Numbered from the stretch's first letter, positions 23,393 through 32,681 are shown. The stretch is DNA of 64,000 nucleotides from Streptomyces sp. DH24 (GCF_029813775.1 NZ_JARVKW010000003.1:62001-126000); one strand, 5' to 3'. The notes: a model not told the origin generated them from the letters alone. Numbers and translations are program-made.

Positions 23393-25170
23393 TCGGCGTG
23401 GCGCCACCGGCGTACGACCCGGCGGCCCCGACCACGGCGAGCACCCTGCCGATCGGCGCCCCCGCGACCGTACGCGCCTACGTGTCCGAACTGCTGCGTC
23501 GGCACCGGCGCGCCTTCCTGCTCCTCGTCACCGTCAACACGGTCGCCGTGATCGCCTCCATGGCCGGTCCCTACCTGCTGGGCAGGCTCGTGGAGCGGGT
23601 GTCGGACGGGGCCGAGGACCTGCGTCTGGAGCTCACGGCCGGACTGTTCGTGATCGCGCTGCTCGTCCAGGCCGTGTTCGTGCGGCAGGTGCGGCTGCGC
23701 GGCGCGATGCTCGGCGAACGGATGCTGGCCGACCTGCGGGAGGACTTCCTCGTGCGGTCGGTCGGGCTGCCGCCCGGCGTGCTGGAACGCGCCGGGACGG
23801 GCGATCTGCTGTCCCGGATCACGACGGACGTCGACCGCCTCGCCAACGCCATGCGCGAGGCCGTACCGCAGCTGGCCATCGGCGTCGTCTGGGCGGGCCT
23901 CCTGCTCGGCGGGCTCGTCGTGACGGCTCCGGAACTGGCGCCCGCCGTGCTGCTCGCCGTGCCGCTGCTGGTGACCGGCTGCCGCTGGTACTTCCGCCGG
24001 GCGCCCTCCGCGTACCGCTCCGAGGCCGCCGGATACGCCGCCGTGGCAGCCGCCCTCGCCGAGACCGTGGACGCCGGGCGGACCGTCGAGGCCCACCGTC
24101 TCGGTGATCGCCGCGTGGCCCTGTCGGAACGCCGCATCAAGGAGTGGACCGCCTGGGAGAACTACACCCTCTGGCTGCGGTCGGTGCTCTTCCCGGTCAT
24201 CAACGTCACTCATGTCACCGTCCTCGCTTCCGTGCTGCTGATCGGCGGCGTGTTCGTCCTGGAGGGCTGGATCGGGGTCGGTCAGCTGACGACGGGCGCG
24301 CTGATCGCCCAGATGCTCGTCGACCCGGTGGGGCTGATCCTGCGCTGGTACGACGAGCTGCAGGTGGCGCAGGTGTCGCTGGCCCGGCTGGTCGGGGTCC
24401 GGGACATCGAGCCGGAGGTGGGTGACGACTCGCTGACTCCCCAGGGGCGCGACGTGCACGCCGACCGGGTGCACTTCGGCTACCGCGAGGGCGTCGACGT
24501 GCTGCGCAAGGTGTCCCTGGAGGTGGCCCCGGGCACGCGGCTGGCGCTCGTCGGTCCCTCGGGCGCGGGCAAGTCCACCCTGGGCAGGCTGCTGGCCGGC
24601 ATCTACGCGCCCCGGGACGGCAGGATCACCCTGGGCGGCGCCGAACTCTCCCGGATGCCCGCCGAGCGCACCCGCTCCCACGTCGCCCTTGTCAACCAGG
24701 AGCACCACGTCTTCGTCGGCTCCCTGCGCGACAACCTCAGGCTCGCCCGCGCCGCCGCCGAGGACGCCGAGCTGTGGGCGGCGCTGGGTGCCGTGGACGC
24801 GGACGGCTGGGCCCGGGCGCTGGACGACGGCCTGGACACCGAGGTCGGCTCCGGCAGCGTCGCGCTCACCCCGGCCCAGGCGCAGCAGATCGCGCTGGCC
24901 CGCCTGGTGCTGGCCGACCCGCACACGCTGGTCCTGGACGAGGCGACGTCCCTGCTCGACCCTCGGGCGGCACGTCATCTGGAGCGGTCCCTGGCCCGGG
25001 TCCTCGACGGCCGCACCGTGGTCGCCATCGCCCACCGGCTGCACACGGCCCACGACGCCGACGTGATCGCCGTCGTCGAGGACGGCCGCATCAGCGAACT
25101 CGGCAGCCACGACGAGCTGGTCGCGGCCGACGGGGCGTACGCGGCGCTGTGGCGGTCGTGGCACGGGTGA
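23389..25170 (+). CDS. Heterodimeric ABC exporter subunit with degenerate signature motif
   Basis: A 593-aa partner half-transporter, coupled to the previous gene by an ATGA overlap. Six transmembrane helices occupy about residues 35-310. The ATPase domain has an intact Walker A GPSGAGKST (389-397) and Walker B VLDEATSLLD, but the ABC signature reads LTPAQAQQ (493-500) in place of LSGGQ. With the partner's intact LSGGQ and missing P-loop, the pair should form one working ATP site and one dead site, as in asymmetric exporters such as BmrCD or TM287/288. It probably exports a hydrophobic molecule or peptide. Confidence 0.9.
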   Translation: MIGVAPPAYDPAAPTTASTLPIGAPATVRAYVSELLRRHRRAFLLLVTVNTVAVIASMAGPYLLGRLVERVSDGAEDLRLELTAGLFVIALLVQAVFVRQVRLRGAMLGERMLADLREDFLVRSVGLPPGVLERAGTGDLLSRITTDVDRLANAMREAVPQLAIGVVWAGLLLGGLVVTAPELAPAVLLAVPLLVTGCRWYFRRAPSAYRSEAAGYAAVAAALAETVDAGRTVEAHRLGDRRVALSERRIKEWTAWENYTLWLRSVLFPVINVTHVTVLASVLLIGGVFVLEGWIGVGQLTTGALIAQMLVDPVGLILRWYDELQVAQVSLARLVGVRDIEPEVGDDSLTPQGRDVHADRVHFGYREGVDVLRKVSLEVAPGTRLALVGPSGAGKSTLGRLLAGIYAPRDGRITLGGAELSRMPAERTRSHVALVNQEHHVFVGSLRDNLRLARAAAEDAELWAALGAVDADGWARALDDGLDTEVGSGSVALTPAQAQQIALARLVLADPHTLVLDEATSLLDPRAARHLERSLARVLDGRTVVAIAHRLHTAHDADVIAVVEDGRISELGSHDELVAADGAYAALWRSWHG

Positions 25171-25719
25171 CCCGGCCGCGTGCGGCGTGGCTCCCCCGGC
25201 ACCGACGGCCGGGGCAGCCACGACGCCACCCCTGGTTCGGGCAGTCACCTTGGCGCCGACGGCCGGGGCGGTCACGACGATGCCCATGGTTTGGGCAGCA
25301 GTCGCCTCGGCGCTGACGGCCGGGGCGGTCACGACGATGCTGACGCCTCGGGCGGTCGCGGCGGCGCCGAGGCCCGGTTCGGTCGGGCCGGTGCCCTCGG
25401 CCGCGGCGGTCAGGGCGGTTCCGTCTGCTGGGGCCGGCAGGCCGCCGGTGTCCGGGCCGGGCACCGCCCCGGACACCCGGGCAGGCCGGCGGTCCCGGGC
25501 AGCGAGGTGCGAGGCGGGCCGTGGCGGGCCGGTCACCAGGCGCTGCCGCCTGCCGTTGCGCGGTCCCGAACCGGGGTGGAAGGCTGGAGGAAGGCACCGG
25601 CTCGGGGAGCGCCCGGGAACCATGTGGTTCGGCGACGGGTGGCGCCTGTGCTCCCGGCAGGCGAGGCCCACCGCGGTCCGCGACGAGAAGGGGCCCGTCC
25701 TCACCCCCTGGAGGTACCC
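25171..25719. repeat. 549-bp region with three imperfect direct repeats
   Basis: No gene is recognised here. Three copies of a unit beginning GACGGCCGGGGC and continuing GGTCACGACGATGC occur at 25204-25225 (diverged), 25258-25283 and 25315-25340. They are spaced 54 and 57 bp apart, multiples of three, so in one rightward frame they give a repeated ADGRGGHDDA-type peptide. That frame stays open into the DUF5709 gene but has no convincing start. The rest is GC-rich spacer. It could be a decayed coding region or a repeat-expanded spacer. Confidence 0.5.
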
Positions 25720-26190
25720 GTGAACAGCGCCGACGGATGGGGAGACGACGTCTACCAGCCCGACGGATCCGAGCAGCGCGAGGACACGGGGCTTCTCGAC
25801 GCGGAGGACACCCTGGAGTACGACGGTGTCGACGACCCGCTCGACCGCGGCTGGTCCCCACCGGAACGGCCCTTCGCGGTGGAACACATCGGCGTGACAG
25901 CCGCGGAGCGCCGTCAGGGCGAGACGCTGGACCAGAGACTCGCCGAGGAGACGCCGGACCTCGCGCCCCTCGACGGAGACGGTCTCGGTGACTCCCAGGG
26001 CACCGACGGCGAACTCCTGGACAACGAGGTCGGCGACGCGCGCTCCGGCCGGCTCGTCGCTCCCGACGAAGGGGCCCACGAGGACGAGGAAAGCGCGCTC
26101 GTCGCCATGGACGTGGGCATCGACGGCGCTGCCGCCTCCGCCGAGGAGGCCGCCGTGCACATCGTCGACGAGGAGAGCCTGCCCGGCTGA
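25720..26190 (+). CDS. DUF5709 domain-containing protein
   Basis: A 156-aa very acidic, hydrophilic protein found across Streptomyces, function unknown. It starts at GTG 25720 with GGAGG a few bases upstream. Landmarks are DVYQPDG near residue 11, [34 protein letters not shown] and the C-terminal [10 protein letters not shown], the last conserved in this family. Asp and Glu make up about a quarter of residues, and disorder is likely. It lies 47 bp upstream of the L31 gene on the same strand and may share its transcript. Confidence 0.85.
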   Translation: MNSADGWGDDVYQPDGSEQREDTGLLDAEDTLEYDGVDDPLDRGWSPPERPFAVEHIGVTAAERRQGETLDQRLAEETPDLAPLDGDGLGDSQGTDGELLDNEVGDARSGRLVAPDEGAHEDEESALVAMDVGIDGAAASAEEAAVHIVDEESLPG

Positions 26191-26237
26191 CGCCGCCCGG
26201 CCCGCCGCACCGCCGCCGACTCCGCACGAGGAGCAGC

Positions 26238-26501
26238 ATGCAGCAGGACAAGCACCCCGCCTACCACCCCGTCGTCTTCCGTGACCGCTCCGCCGGGTAC
26301 GCCTTCCTGACCCGGTCGACCGCGACGAGCGACCAGACCATCGACTGGGACGACGGCGAGACCTACCCGGTCGTCGACGTGGAGATCTCCTCGGAGAGCC
26401 ACCCGTTCTACACCGGCAAGGCCCGCACGGTGGACTCCGAGGGCCGCGTCGCCCGTTTCCAGCGACGGTACGGCGGCGGACAGGGACAGAGCACCGGCTG
26501 A
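26238..26501 (+). CDS. rpmE2: Type B ribosomal protein L31 (zinc-independent)
   Basis: An 87-aa 50S subunit protein. It begins [20 protein letters not shown] and has the type B run [20 protein letters not shown]. It contains no cysteine, so it is the zinc-free version that replaces the CxxC-bearing L31 when zinc is scarce; in Streptomyces such paralogues are normally repressed by Zur. GAGGAGCAGC precedes the ATG. I found no Zur-like palindrome directly upstream of it or of the DUF5709 gene. Confidence 0.95.
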   Translation: MQQDKHPAYHPVVFRDRSAGYAFLTRSTATSDQTIDWDDGETYPVVDVEISSESHPFYTGKARTVDSEGRVARFQRRYGGGQGQSTG

Positions 26502-26878
26502 GGAGCCGCCCACCGCCCGGACGCCCGATGCCGTCGGCCGAGCCGTGGCCGTCGGCGAACCGGAGGCCGCCGGACGTCCACCGGCCGTGGACCGCGCCCC
26601 GCCCGCCGGAGACGCACCGGGCACGGGATGATCACCGGCCGCCGGACCAGCACTGGCCGCCGGAGGCGCCCCCGCGGCCGGACCGGCACCCACCGCCGAG
26701 AGGAGCACGCCGGGCACGGGATGGGCAACGCCCGCCGGGCACCCACTGAGTCCGCCGGGCACCGGAAGCGCACCGCCCGCCCCACCCGCACCGAGTCCGG
26801 CGGCCACCGGAAGCGCATCGGCCGCCAGAGGACCACCGGCCGCCGGAAGCGCACCGCCCGCCCCCGCAACACCCGCCG
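26502..26878. repeat. 377-bp low-complexity repeat-rich spacer
   Basis: No gene is supported. The sequence is G/C-rich with short repeats around CACCGG and GCCGCCGGA. An exact 22-bp copy starting CCGGAAGCGCACCGCC occurs at 26762-26783 and 26843-26864, with a diverged copy at 26807-26826; spacings are multiples of nine. Reading frames give only Ala/Pro- or Arg-rich low-complexity peptides interrupted by stops. It lies between the L31 gene and the convergent membrane hydrolase gene. Confidence 0.5.
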
Positions 26879-27673
26879 TCAGATGAAGTTGAGCGCCGCC
26901 GCGCAGCCGACCCCGCCGAGCAGCATGAACGCCGGCATCAACACCTTGAGCTCGATCCAGCTGCCCGCCCGGAACCGCATGACCTTCGGCGGCCCGATCG
27001 GGTACCACCTCTTGCGGCCCACCGGGATCGGCCACAGGATCGGGCAGCCGGACACCGTCAGCGCGTCGCCGAGGTCGTGCACCAGCGCGCCCAGCACGAT
27101 CGGCAGGCCCAGCCACAGGTACTCCTGGCCCGGCGCCGTGAACAGCCAGTCCGCGCCGTTGCCCGGCTTGTCCAGGACGCCCGCGAGGATCCAGGCGCTG
27201 GTCGCCGCCAGCAGCCAGACCAGTACGTCGCTGCTGGAGCCGCGGGTCGCCCTCCACAGCAGCCCTTCGATGGCCAGCACCATGTGCACGAAGAGGATCG
27301 CCAGCACGGCCCAGCGGCCCCCGGTGATCGCCAGCACCGAGGTGCCCGCGCCGATCAGCACGGCCCACAGCCACGTGTGCGTGAGCGTGCGGTGCCCGCC
27401 GGAGCGGCGCGGGTCGCCCTGTTTCTTGGTCGCCTTGTAGACGGCGTAGGACAGCTTGTCGACGATCTCGCACAGCCCACGGGACAGCGGCCCGAAGGCC
27501 CGTGAGATGGTGGCCGCCTTGTGGTCGAGGTCGGGGGCGAGCGCCGCCCCGGCGCAGATCAGCGCACCCACCAACAGGACGGGCCAGGGCATCGTGTGAC
27601 CGGCCGCTGCGGCTGCCGCTCCGACGCCGAGCCAGGCGGCGGCTCCCGACAGTGAGTGTGCTGGTCCCATCAT
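26879..27673 (-). CDS. YdjM/DUF457-type membrane-bound metal-dependent hydrolase
   Basis: A 264-aa integral membrane protein of the family annotated as LexA-regulated, membrane-bound metal-dependent hydrolases. Conserved polar motifs are GPAHSLSGAAAW at the N-terminus, APDLDHKAATISRAFGPLSR near 48-68 and GGHRTLTHTW near 95; the His and Asp residues are the presumed metal ligands. Five to six hydrophobic segments follow, ending with LVHDLGDALTVSG. I chose the ATG at 27673, which starts MMGPAHS; earlier starts add a basic non-conserved leader. It diverges from the DUF3516 helicase gene. Confidence 0.85.
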   Translation of the reverse strand: MMGPAHSLSGAAAWLGVGAAAAAAGHTMPWPVLLVGALICAGAALAPDLDHKAATISRAFGPLSRGLCEIVDKLSYAVYKATKKQGDPRRSGGHRTLTHTWLWAVLIGAGTSVLAITGGRWAVLAILFVHMVLAIEGLLWRATRGSSSDVLVWLLAATSAWILAGVLDKPGNGADWLFTAPGQEYLWLGLPIVLGALVHDLGDALTVSGCPILWPIPVGRKRWYPIGPPKVMRFRAGSWIELKVLMPAFMLLGGVGCAAALNFI

Positions 27674-27818
27674 CGCGGTTGCCCGCCCCATTCCTCGTGT
27701 GCCGCTGTCCAGTTGACCGGGGGCGCTGACGCGCCGTCGGCGACACAGCGTAGCGTTCGCGATCTTCGGCCGGGCATCCGATTCCCGCATCGGGCGGGGG
27801 GCCAGGCAAGATGGGGGC

Positions 27819-30332
27819 GTGACCCTCATCGATCAGCTGCCGCCGACCGCCGACCCCGACGCCCTGTACGAAGCCTTCGAGTCCTGGGCCCAGGAGCGCG
27901 GTCTCACGCTCTACCCCCACCAGGAGGAGGCGCTGATCGAGGTGGTCTCCGGCGCGAACGTGATCGTGTCGACGCCCACCGGGTCCGGCAAGAGCATGAT
28001 CGCGGCGGGCGCCCACTTCGCCGCCCTGGCCCGCGACGAGGTCACCTTCTACACGGCGCCGATCAAGGCACTGGTGTCCGAGAAGTTCTTCGAGCTGTGC
28101 AAGCTGTTCGGCACCGAGAACGTCGGCATGCTCACCGGCGACGCCTCCGTCAACGCCGACGCTCCGGTGATCTGCTGCACGGCCGAGGTGCTCGCCTCGA
28201 TCGCCCTGCGCGACGGGAAGAACGCGGACGTCGGCCAGGTCGTCATGGACGAGTTCCACTTCTACGCGGAGCCCGACCGCGGCTGGGCCTGGCAGATCCC
28301 CCTGCTGGAACTGCCGCAGGCGCAGTTCGTCCTCATGTCGGCCACGCTCGGCGACGTCTCCTTCTTCGAGAAGGACCTGACGCGCCGCACGGGCCGCCCC
28401 ACCGCCGTGGTCCGCTCGGCGACCCGTCCGGTGCCGCTGTCCTACGAGTACCGGTACACCCCGCTCACCGAGACACTGACGGACCTGCTGGCGGCCCGGC
28501 AGGCGCCCGTCTACATCGTGCACTTCACGCAGGCGCAGGCCGTGGAGCGGGCGCAGGCGCTGATGAGCATCAACATGTGCTCGCGCGAGGAGAAGGACCG
28601 GATCGCCGAGCTGATCGGCAACTTCCGCTTCACCACCAAGTTCGGCCGCAACCTCTCCCGGTACGTCCGGCACGGCATCGGGGTCCACCACGCCGGCATG
28701 CTGCCGAAGTACCGCCGCCTGGTGGAGAAACTCGCGCAGGCGGGCCTGCTGAAGGTCATCTGCGGCACGGACACGCTCGGCGTGGGCGTCAACGTGCCCA
28801 TCCGTACGGTGCTGTTCACGGCGCTGACGAAGTACGACGGCAGCCGGGTGCGCACGCTGCGCGCGCGTGAGTTCCACCAGATCGCGGGCCGGGCCGGCCG
28901 GGCGGGCTTCGACACGGAGGGCTTCGTCGTCGCCCAGGCTCCCGAGCACGTCGTCGAGAACGAGAAGGCGCTCGCCAAGGCCGGCGACGACCCGAAGAAG
29001 CGCCGCAAGGTCGTCCGCAAGAAGGCGCCGGAGGGCTTCGTCGGGTGGACGGAGCAGACCTTCGAGAAGCTCATCGCGTCCGAGCCCGAGCCGCTGACCT
29101 CCCGTTTCCGGGTGACGCACACGATGCTGCTGTCGGTGATCGCCCGGCCCGGCAACGCCTTCGCGGCGATGCGGCACCTGCTGGAGGACAACCACGAGCC
29201 GCGCAAGCAGCAGCTGCGCCACATCCGGCGGGCCATCGCCATCTACCGGTCGCTGCTGGACGGCGGCGTCGTGGAGAAGCTCGACGAGCCGGACGCCGAG
29301 GGCCGCATCGTCCGCCTCACCGTGGACCTGCAGCAGGACTTCGCGCTGAACCAGCCGCTGTCCACGTTCGCCCTGGCCGCGTTCGAGCTGCTGGACCCCG
29401 AGTCGCCGTCGTACGCCCTGGACATGGTGTCCGTCGTGGAGTCCACGCTGGACGACCCGCGGCAGATCCTGGCCGCCCAGCAGAACAAGGCGCGCGGTGA
29501 GGCCGTGGCCGCGATGAAGGCGGACGGTGTCGAGTACGAGGAGCGCATGGAGCGTCTCCAGGACATCTCGTACCCGAAGCCGCTGGAGGAGCTGCTCTTC
29601 CACGCGTACAACACGTACCGCAAGAGCCACCCCTGGGTCGGTGACCATCCGCTGTCGCCGAAGTCGGTGGTCCGCGACATGTACGAGCGGGCCATGTCCT
29701 TCACGGAGTTGGTGTCGTTCTACGAGCTGGCCCGCACCGAGGGCATCGTGCTGCGCTACCTCGCCGGCGCCTACAAGGCCCTCGACCACACCATCCCCGA
29801 CGACCTCAAGTCCGAGGATCTGCAGGATTTGATCGAGTGGCTGGGCGAGATGGTGCGCCAGGTCGACTCGAGCCTGCTGGACGAGTGGGAGCAGCTGGCC
29901 AACCCGGAGGAGATGACCGCCGAGGAGGCCCAGGAGAAGGCCGACGAGGTCAAGCCCGTCACCACCAACGCGCGCGCCTTCCGTGTGCTGGTCCGCAACG
30001 CGATGTTCCGCCGGGTCGAGCTGGCGGCCCTTGACCAGGTCGAGGAGCTGGGCGAGATGGACGCCGAGTCCGGGTGGGACGCCGAGGCGTGGGGCGAGGC
30101 GATGGACAAGTACTGGGACGAGTACGAGGACCTCGGTACCGGTCCCGACGCCCGTGGACCCAAGCTGCTGGTGATCCAGGAGGAGCCGCAGAACGCTCTG
30201 TGGCGCGTCCGCCAGATCTTCGACGATCCGAACGGCGACCACGACTGGGGCATCAGCGCGGAGGTCGACCTGACCGCGTCCGACGCGGAGGGCCGCGCGA
30301 TCGTGCGCGTCACCGACGTCGGCCAGCTGTGA
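27819..30332 (+). CDS. DEAD/DEAH-box helicase with DUF3516 C-terminal domain
   Basis: An 837-aa Ski2-like superfamily 2 helicase conserved in actinobacteria. Motif I is TPTGSGKS at 52-59, motif II is DEFH at 144-147, motif III is SATLGD, and the second RecA domain has DTLGVGVNVPIRTVLF and the motif VI run QIAGRAGRAG. Residues from about 380 on form the DUF3516 region, which is largely helical and acidic towards the end. GTG at 27819 is the likely start. An RNA processing or DNA repair role is inferred only from the family. The thioesterase gene follows after 19 bp. Confidence 0.92.
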   Translation: MTLIDQLPPTADPDALYEAFESWAQERGLTLYPHQEEALIEVVSGANVIVSTPTGSGKSMIAAGAHFAALARDEVTFYTAPIKALVSEKFFELCKLFGTENVGMLTGDASVNADAPVICCTAEVLASIALRDGKNADVGQVVMDEFHFYAEPDRGWAWQIPLLELPQAQFVLMSATLGDVSFFEKDLTRRTGRPTAVVRSATRPVPLSYEYRYTPLTETLTDLLAARQAPVYIVHFTQAQAVERAQALMSINMCSREEKDRIAELIGNFRFTTKFGRNLSRYVRHGIGVHHAGMLPKYRRLVEKLAQAGLLKVICGTDTLGVGVNVPIRTVLFTALTKYDGSRVRTLRAREFHQIAGRAGRAGFDTEGFVVAQAPEHVVENEKALAKAGDDPKKRRKVVRKKAPEGFVGWTEQTFEKLIASEPEPLTSRFRVTHTMLLSVIARPGNAFAAMRHLLEDNHEPRKQQLRHIRRAIAIYRSLLDGGVVEKLDEPDAEGRIVRLTVDLQQDFALNQPLSTFALAAFELLDPESPSYALDMVSVVESTLDDPRQILAAQQNKARGEAVAAMKADGVEYEERMERLQDISYPKPLEELLFHAYNTYRKSHPWVGDHPLSPKSVVRDMYERAMSFTELVSFYELARTEGIVLRYLAGAYKALDHTIPDDLKSEDLQDLIEWLGEMVRQVDSSLLDEWEQLANPEEMTAEEAQEKADEVKPVTTNARAFRVLVRNAMFRRVELAALDQVEELGEMDAESGWDAEAWGEAMDKYWDEYEDLGTGPDARGPKLLVIQEEPQNALWRVRQIFDDPNGDHDWGISAEVDLTASDAEGRAIVRVTDVGQL

Positions 30333-30351
30333 GCACAGGAGAACGCCACCC

Positions 30352-31218
30352 ATGACGAACCCCGCCGAGAGCCTCGTCGACCTGCTCGACCTGGAGCAGA
30401 TCGAGGTCAACATCTTCCGTGGGCGCAGTCCGCAGGAGTCCCTGCAGCGGGTCTTCGGCGGCCAGGTGGCGGGACAGGCGCTGGTCGCCGCCGGGCGCAC
30501 CACCGAGGGCGACCGTCCCGTGCACTCGCTGCACGCGTACTTCCTGCGGCCCGGCCGGCCGGGCGTGCCGATCGTGTACCAGGTCGAGCGGGTGCGTGAC
30601 GGGCGGTCGTTCACCACCCGCCGGGTCACCGCGGTGCAGCAGGGCCGCACGATCTTCAATCTCACCGCCTCCTTCCACAAGCCTGAACCGGGGAGTTTCG
30701 AGCACCAGTTGCCGCCGGCCCGCGAGGTCCCGTCCCCCGAGTCCCTGCCGACGGTCGTGGAGGAGATCCGGGAGCATCTGGGCATGTTGCCTGAGCAGTT
30801 GGAGCGGATGGCCCGCCGGCAGCCGTTCGACATCCGCTATGTCGACCGGCTCCGCTGGAGCGCCGAGGAGATCAAGGACGCCGATCCGCGCAGCGCCGTG
30901 TGGATGCGCGCGGTGGGCCCACTGGGGGACGACCCGCTGGTGCACACGTGCGCGCTGACCTACGCCAGCGACATGACTCTGCTGGACGCCGTGCGTATCC
31001 CCGTGGAGCCCCTGTGGGGTCCGAGAGGGTTCGACATGGCGTCGTTGGACCACGCGATGTGGTTCCACCGGCCGTTCCGTGCGGACGAGTGGTTCCTGTA
31101 CGACCAGGAGTCGCCGATCGCGACGGGCGGGCGGGGCCTGGCCCGTGGCCGGATCTACGACGTCGAGGGACGTCTGCTCGTGTCGGTGGTCCAGGAAGGG
31201 CTGTTCAGGGCGCTGTAG
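30352..31218 (+). CDS. tesB: Acyl-CoA thioesterase II (TesB)
   Basis: A 288-aa double-hotdog enzyme that hydrolyses medium- and long-chain acyl-CoA to the fatty acid and CoA. Typical segments are NIFRGRSPQESLQRVFGGQV, the first hotdog with SLHAYFLRPGRPGVPIVYQV, RDGRSFTTRRVTAVQQGRTI, and the second hotdog with SLDHAMWFHRPFRADEWFLY. The C-terminal GRGLARGRIYD motif is conserved. It is 19 bp behind the DUF3516 helicase gene and may be cotranscribed. Its last 14 bases overlap the 3' end of the convergent DUF6397 gene. Confidence 0.95.
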   Translation: MTNPAESLVDLLDLEQIEVNIFRGRSPQESLQRVFGGQVAGQALVAAGRTTEGDRPVHSLHAYFLRPGRPGVPIVYQVERVRDGRSFTTRRVTAVQQGRTIFNLTASFHKPEPGSFEHQLPPAREVPSPESLPTVVEEIREHLGMLPEQLERMARRQPFDIRYVDRLRWSAEEIKDADPRSAVWMRAVGPLGDDPLVHTCALTYASDMTLLDAVRIPVEPLWGPRGFDMASLDHAMWFHRPFRADEWFLYDQESPIATGGRGLARGRIYDVEGRLLVSVVQEGLFRAL

Positions 31219-32140
31219 GTCGCGTTCCTCTGCGGCGCAGCCAGCCGCGCAGGCCGCGCGGCCTGTCCGGCACCGCCGTGTCCTGTTCCGGTTCGGTGGT
31301 GTCCTGTGCTGCCCCGGCGGCGTGCCGTTTCGCTTGCGGGCCTGCCGCGTCCGGCTTCGCTGCCGGGCGGGGCGCCGGGCGGTGGTGCCGTGCTTCGTCC
31401 AGTGCCCGTGCCAGGTCGGCGCGGAGCCAGCCGATCTCGTCCGGGTCGCGCGCGGTCATGATGTCGTGGGCGAGGGCCGCGGACGGGGAGCCGGGTGCGC
31501 CGTGGGTGGGCACCCTGGGCCGGAGCCGGCTCAGGTAGGCGCGTTCGCAGGGGTCCTTGACGATCTCCGTCACCTGGACGGGATCGAGCAGGCAGGTCAC
31601 GGCGGCGGCGCGGGCCCAGGGGTCGCCGTCGGCCTGGCGCAGCAGGAATCCGAGGTGGCGTCCCCGCCAGTTGCGCGGGCGCAGGTCCACTCCCGCCGCC
31701 AACTGGCTCCGCAGGCCTTCGGGTGTGCGGCCGCTCAGCAGCGGCGCGTTGTTCTCCTCGGCCGCGAACTGCCGCAGTTCCTCTGCCAGATAGAGCCAGA
31801 CGACGGCCCTGTACCGATTCAGGTAGAACTTCACGGGCACGATGAGGCCCAGGCGGGCGAGGCGGGTGAACCTGCTCGGGGTCACGTCGACGATTGCCGC
31901 CCCGTCCTTGGTGCCGACGGCTTCGACGCGCTTGCGCAGCCCGTCCGGAAAGCCCTTGCCGGCGCGCAGCCGCTCGATCTCCTCGCGGGCGACGCGTCCG
32001 CCGCCCTCGTCGCGGACGGTCCTGATGCGGCCGAGGTGCACGGCGAGGTCGAACTCGCTGCGTTTCAGTCCCAGTTCCCTCGCGGCTCGGCTCGGCGCGA
32101 GCGATGTGGTCGTCGATGATGTGGCGGTGCTGCCGGTCAT
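31205..32140 (-). CDS. DUF6397 family protein
   Basis: A 311-aa Streptomyces-type protein of unknown function. The N-terminal part has a helix-turn-helix-like look (APSRAARELGLKRSEFDLAV, then a second similar unit DVTPSRFTRLARLGLIVPVK), suggesting DNA binding. The middle contains RNWRGRHLGFLLRQADGDPW. From about residue 245 the sequence is a low-complexity Ala/Pro/Arg tail ending in RGLRGWLRRRGTRPTAP. No signal peptide. It is convergent with tesB and overlaps it at the 3' end. The DUF assignment is by recognition of the pattern. Confidence 0.7.
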   Translation of the reverse strand: MTGSTATSSTTTSLAPSRAARELGLKRSEFDLAVHLGRIRTVRDEGGGRVAREEIERLRAGKGFPDGLRKRVEAVGTKDGAAIVDVTPSRFTRLARLGLIVPVKFYLNRYRAVVWLYLAEELRQFAAEENNAPLLSGRTPEGLRSQLAAGVDLRPRNWRGRHLGFLLRQADGDPWARAAAVTCLLDPVQVTEIVKDPCERAYLSRLRPRVPTHGAPGSPSAALAHDIMTARDPDEIGWLRADLARALDEARHHRPAPRPAAKPDAAGPQAKRHAAGAAQDTTEPEQDTAVPDRPRGLRGWLRRRGTRPTAP

Positions 32141-32267
32141 GGTCGGTCTCCCCCGTGGAGTGGTCGGCCCGCCCGGTCGGGACGGCCTCGGAAAAAAACC
32201 GTAGCCGCTTCCGCGAATCTCGTGGCGAGCCTGTGGAAAACTCCACGGGGCACAGCGAAAGGCCAGG

Positions 32268-32681
32268 TCAGGAGTCTGATCGCGGCTTCTGTTCCGGTTG
32301 CCGCGCGTCCACGTCGAGGTGCTCGCCGACCCGGTTGACGAGCAGGGTCATCTCGTAGGCGATCCGGCCGATGTCGGCCTCCGCGCCGCTCAGTACGCAC
32401 AGGCAACTGCCCGTGCCGGCCGCGGTGACGAACAGCACCGCGTCATCGAACTCGATCATGGTCTGGCGTACGTCACCCGCGCCGAAGTACCGCCCCGAGC
32501 CCTTGGCGAGGCTGTGCAGCCCGGACGACACGGCGGCGAGGTGTTCCGCGTCCTCACGCCGCAGTCCCGTACTCGCCCCCGTCACCAGTCCGTCGTTGGA
32601 CAGCACCAGCGCGTGCCGCACATGCGCGACGCGTTCGGTCAGGTCGTCCAGCAGCCAGCCGAGTCCCTTGGTCTGCGCCAT
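32268..32681 (-). CDS. Roadblock/LC7 domain protein
   Basis: A 137-aa small regulator. It begins MAQTKGLGWLLDDLTERVAH and contains HALVLSNDGLVTGASTGL, then EDAEHLAAVSSGLHSLAKGSG, the alternating strand-helix pattern of roadblock/LC7 dimers. In Streptomyces such proteins are normally the second member (CvnB) of conservons that pair a sensor, roadblock protein, DUF742 and a small GTPase. None of the other members are adjacent, so this is a stand-alone copy. It probably modulates a GTPase or serves as a scaffold. The ATG at 32679-32681 fits the family length. Confidence 0.85.
   Translation of the reverse strand: MAQTKGLGWLLDDLTERVAHVRHALVLSNDGLVTGASTGLRREDAEHLAAVSSGLHSLAKGSGRYFGAGDVRQTMIEFDDAVLFVTAAGTGSCLCVLSGAEADIGRIAYEMTLLVNRVGEHLDVDARQPEQKPRSDS

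Noticed and set aside
22453..26160. Another long leftward frame of over 1,200 residues
   Set aside because: Antisense shadow of the ABC exporter pair and DUF5709 gene.
25914..30833. A 1,600-residue leftward open frame
   Set aside because: It lies antisense to the L31, DUF3516 helicase and TesB genes and reads as Leu/Arg-rich shadow sequence without motifs; high-GC DNA keeps such frames open.
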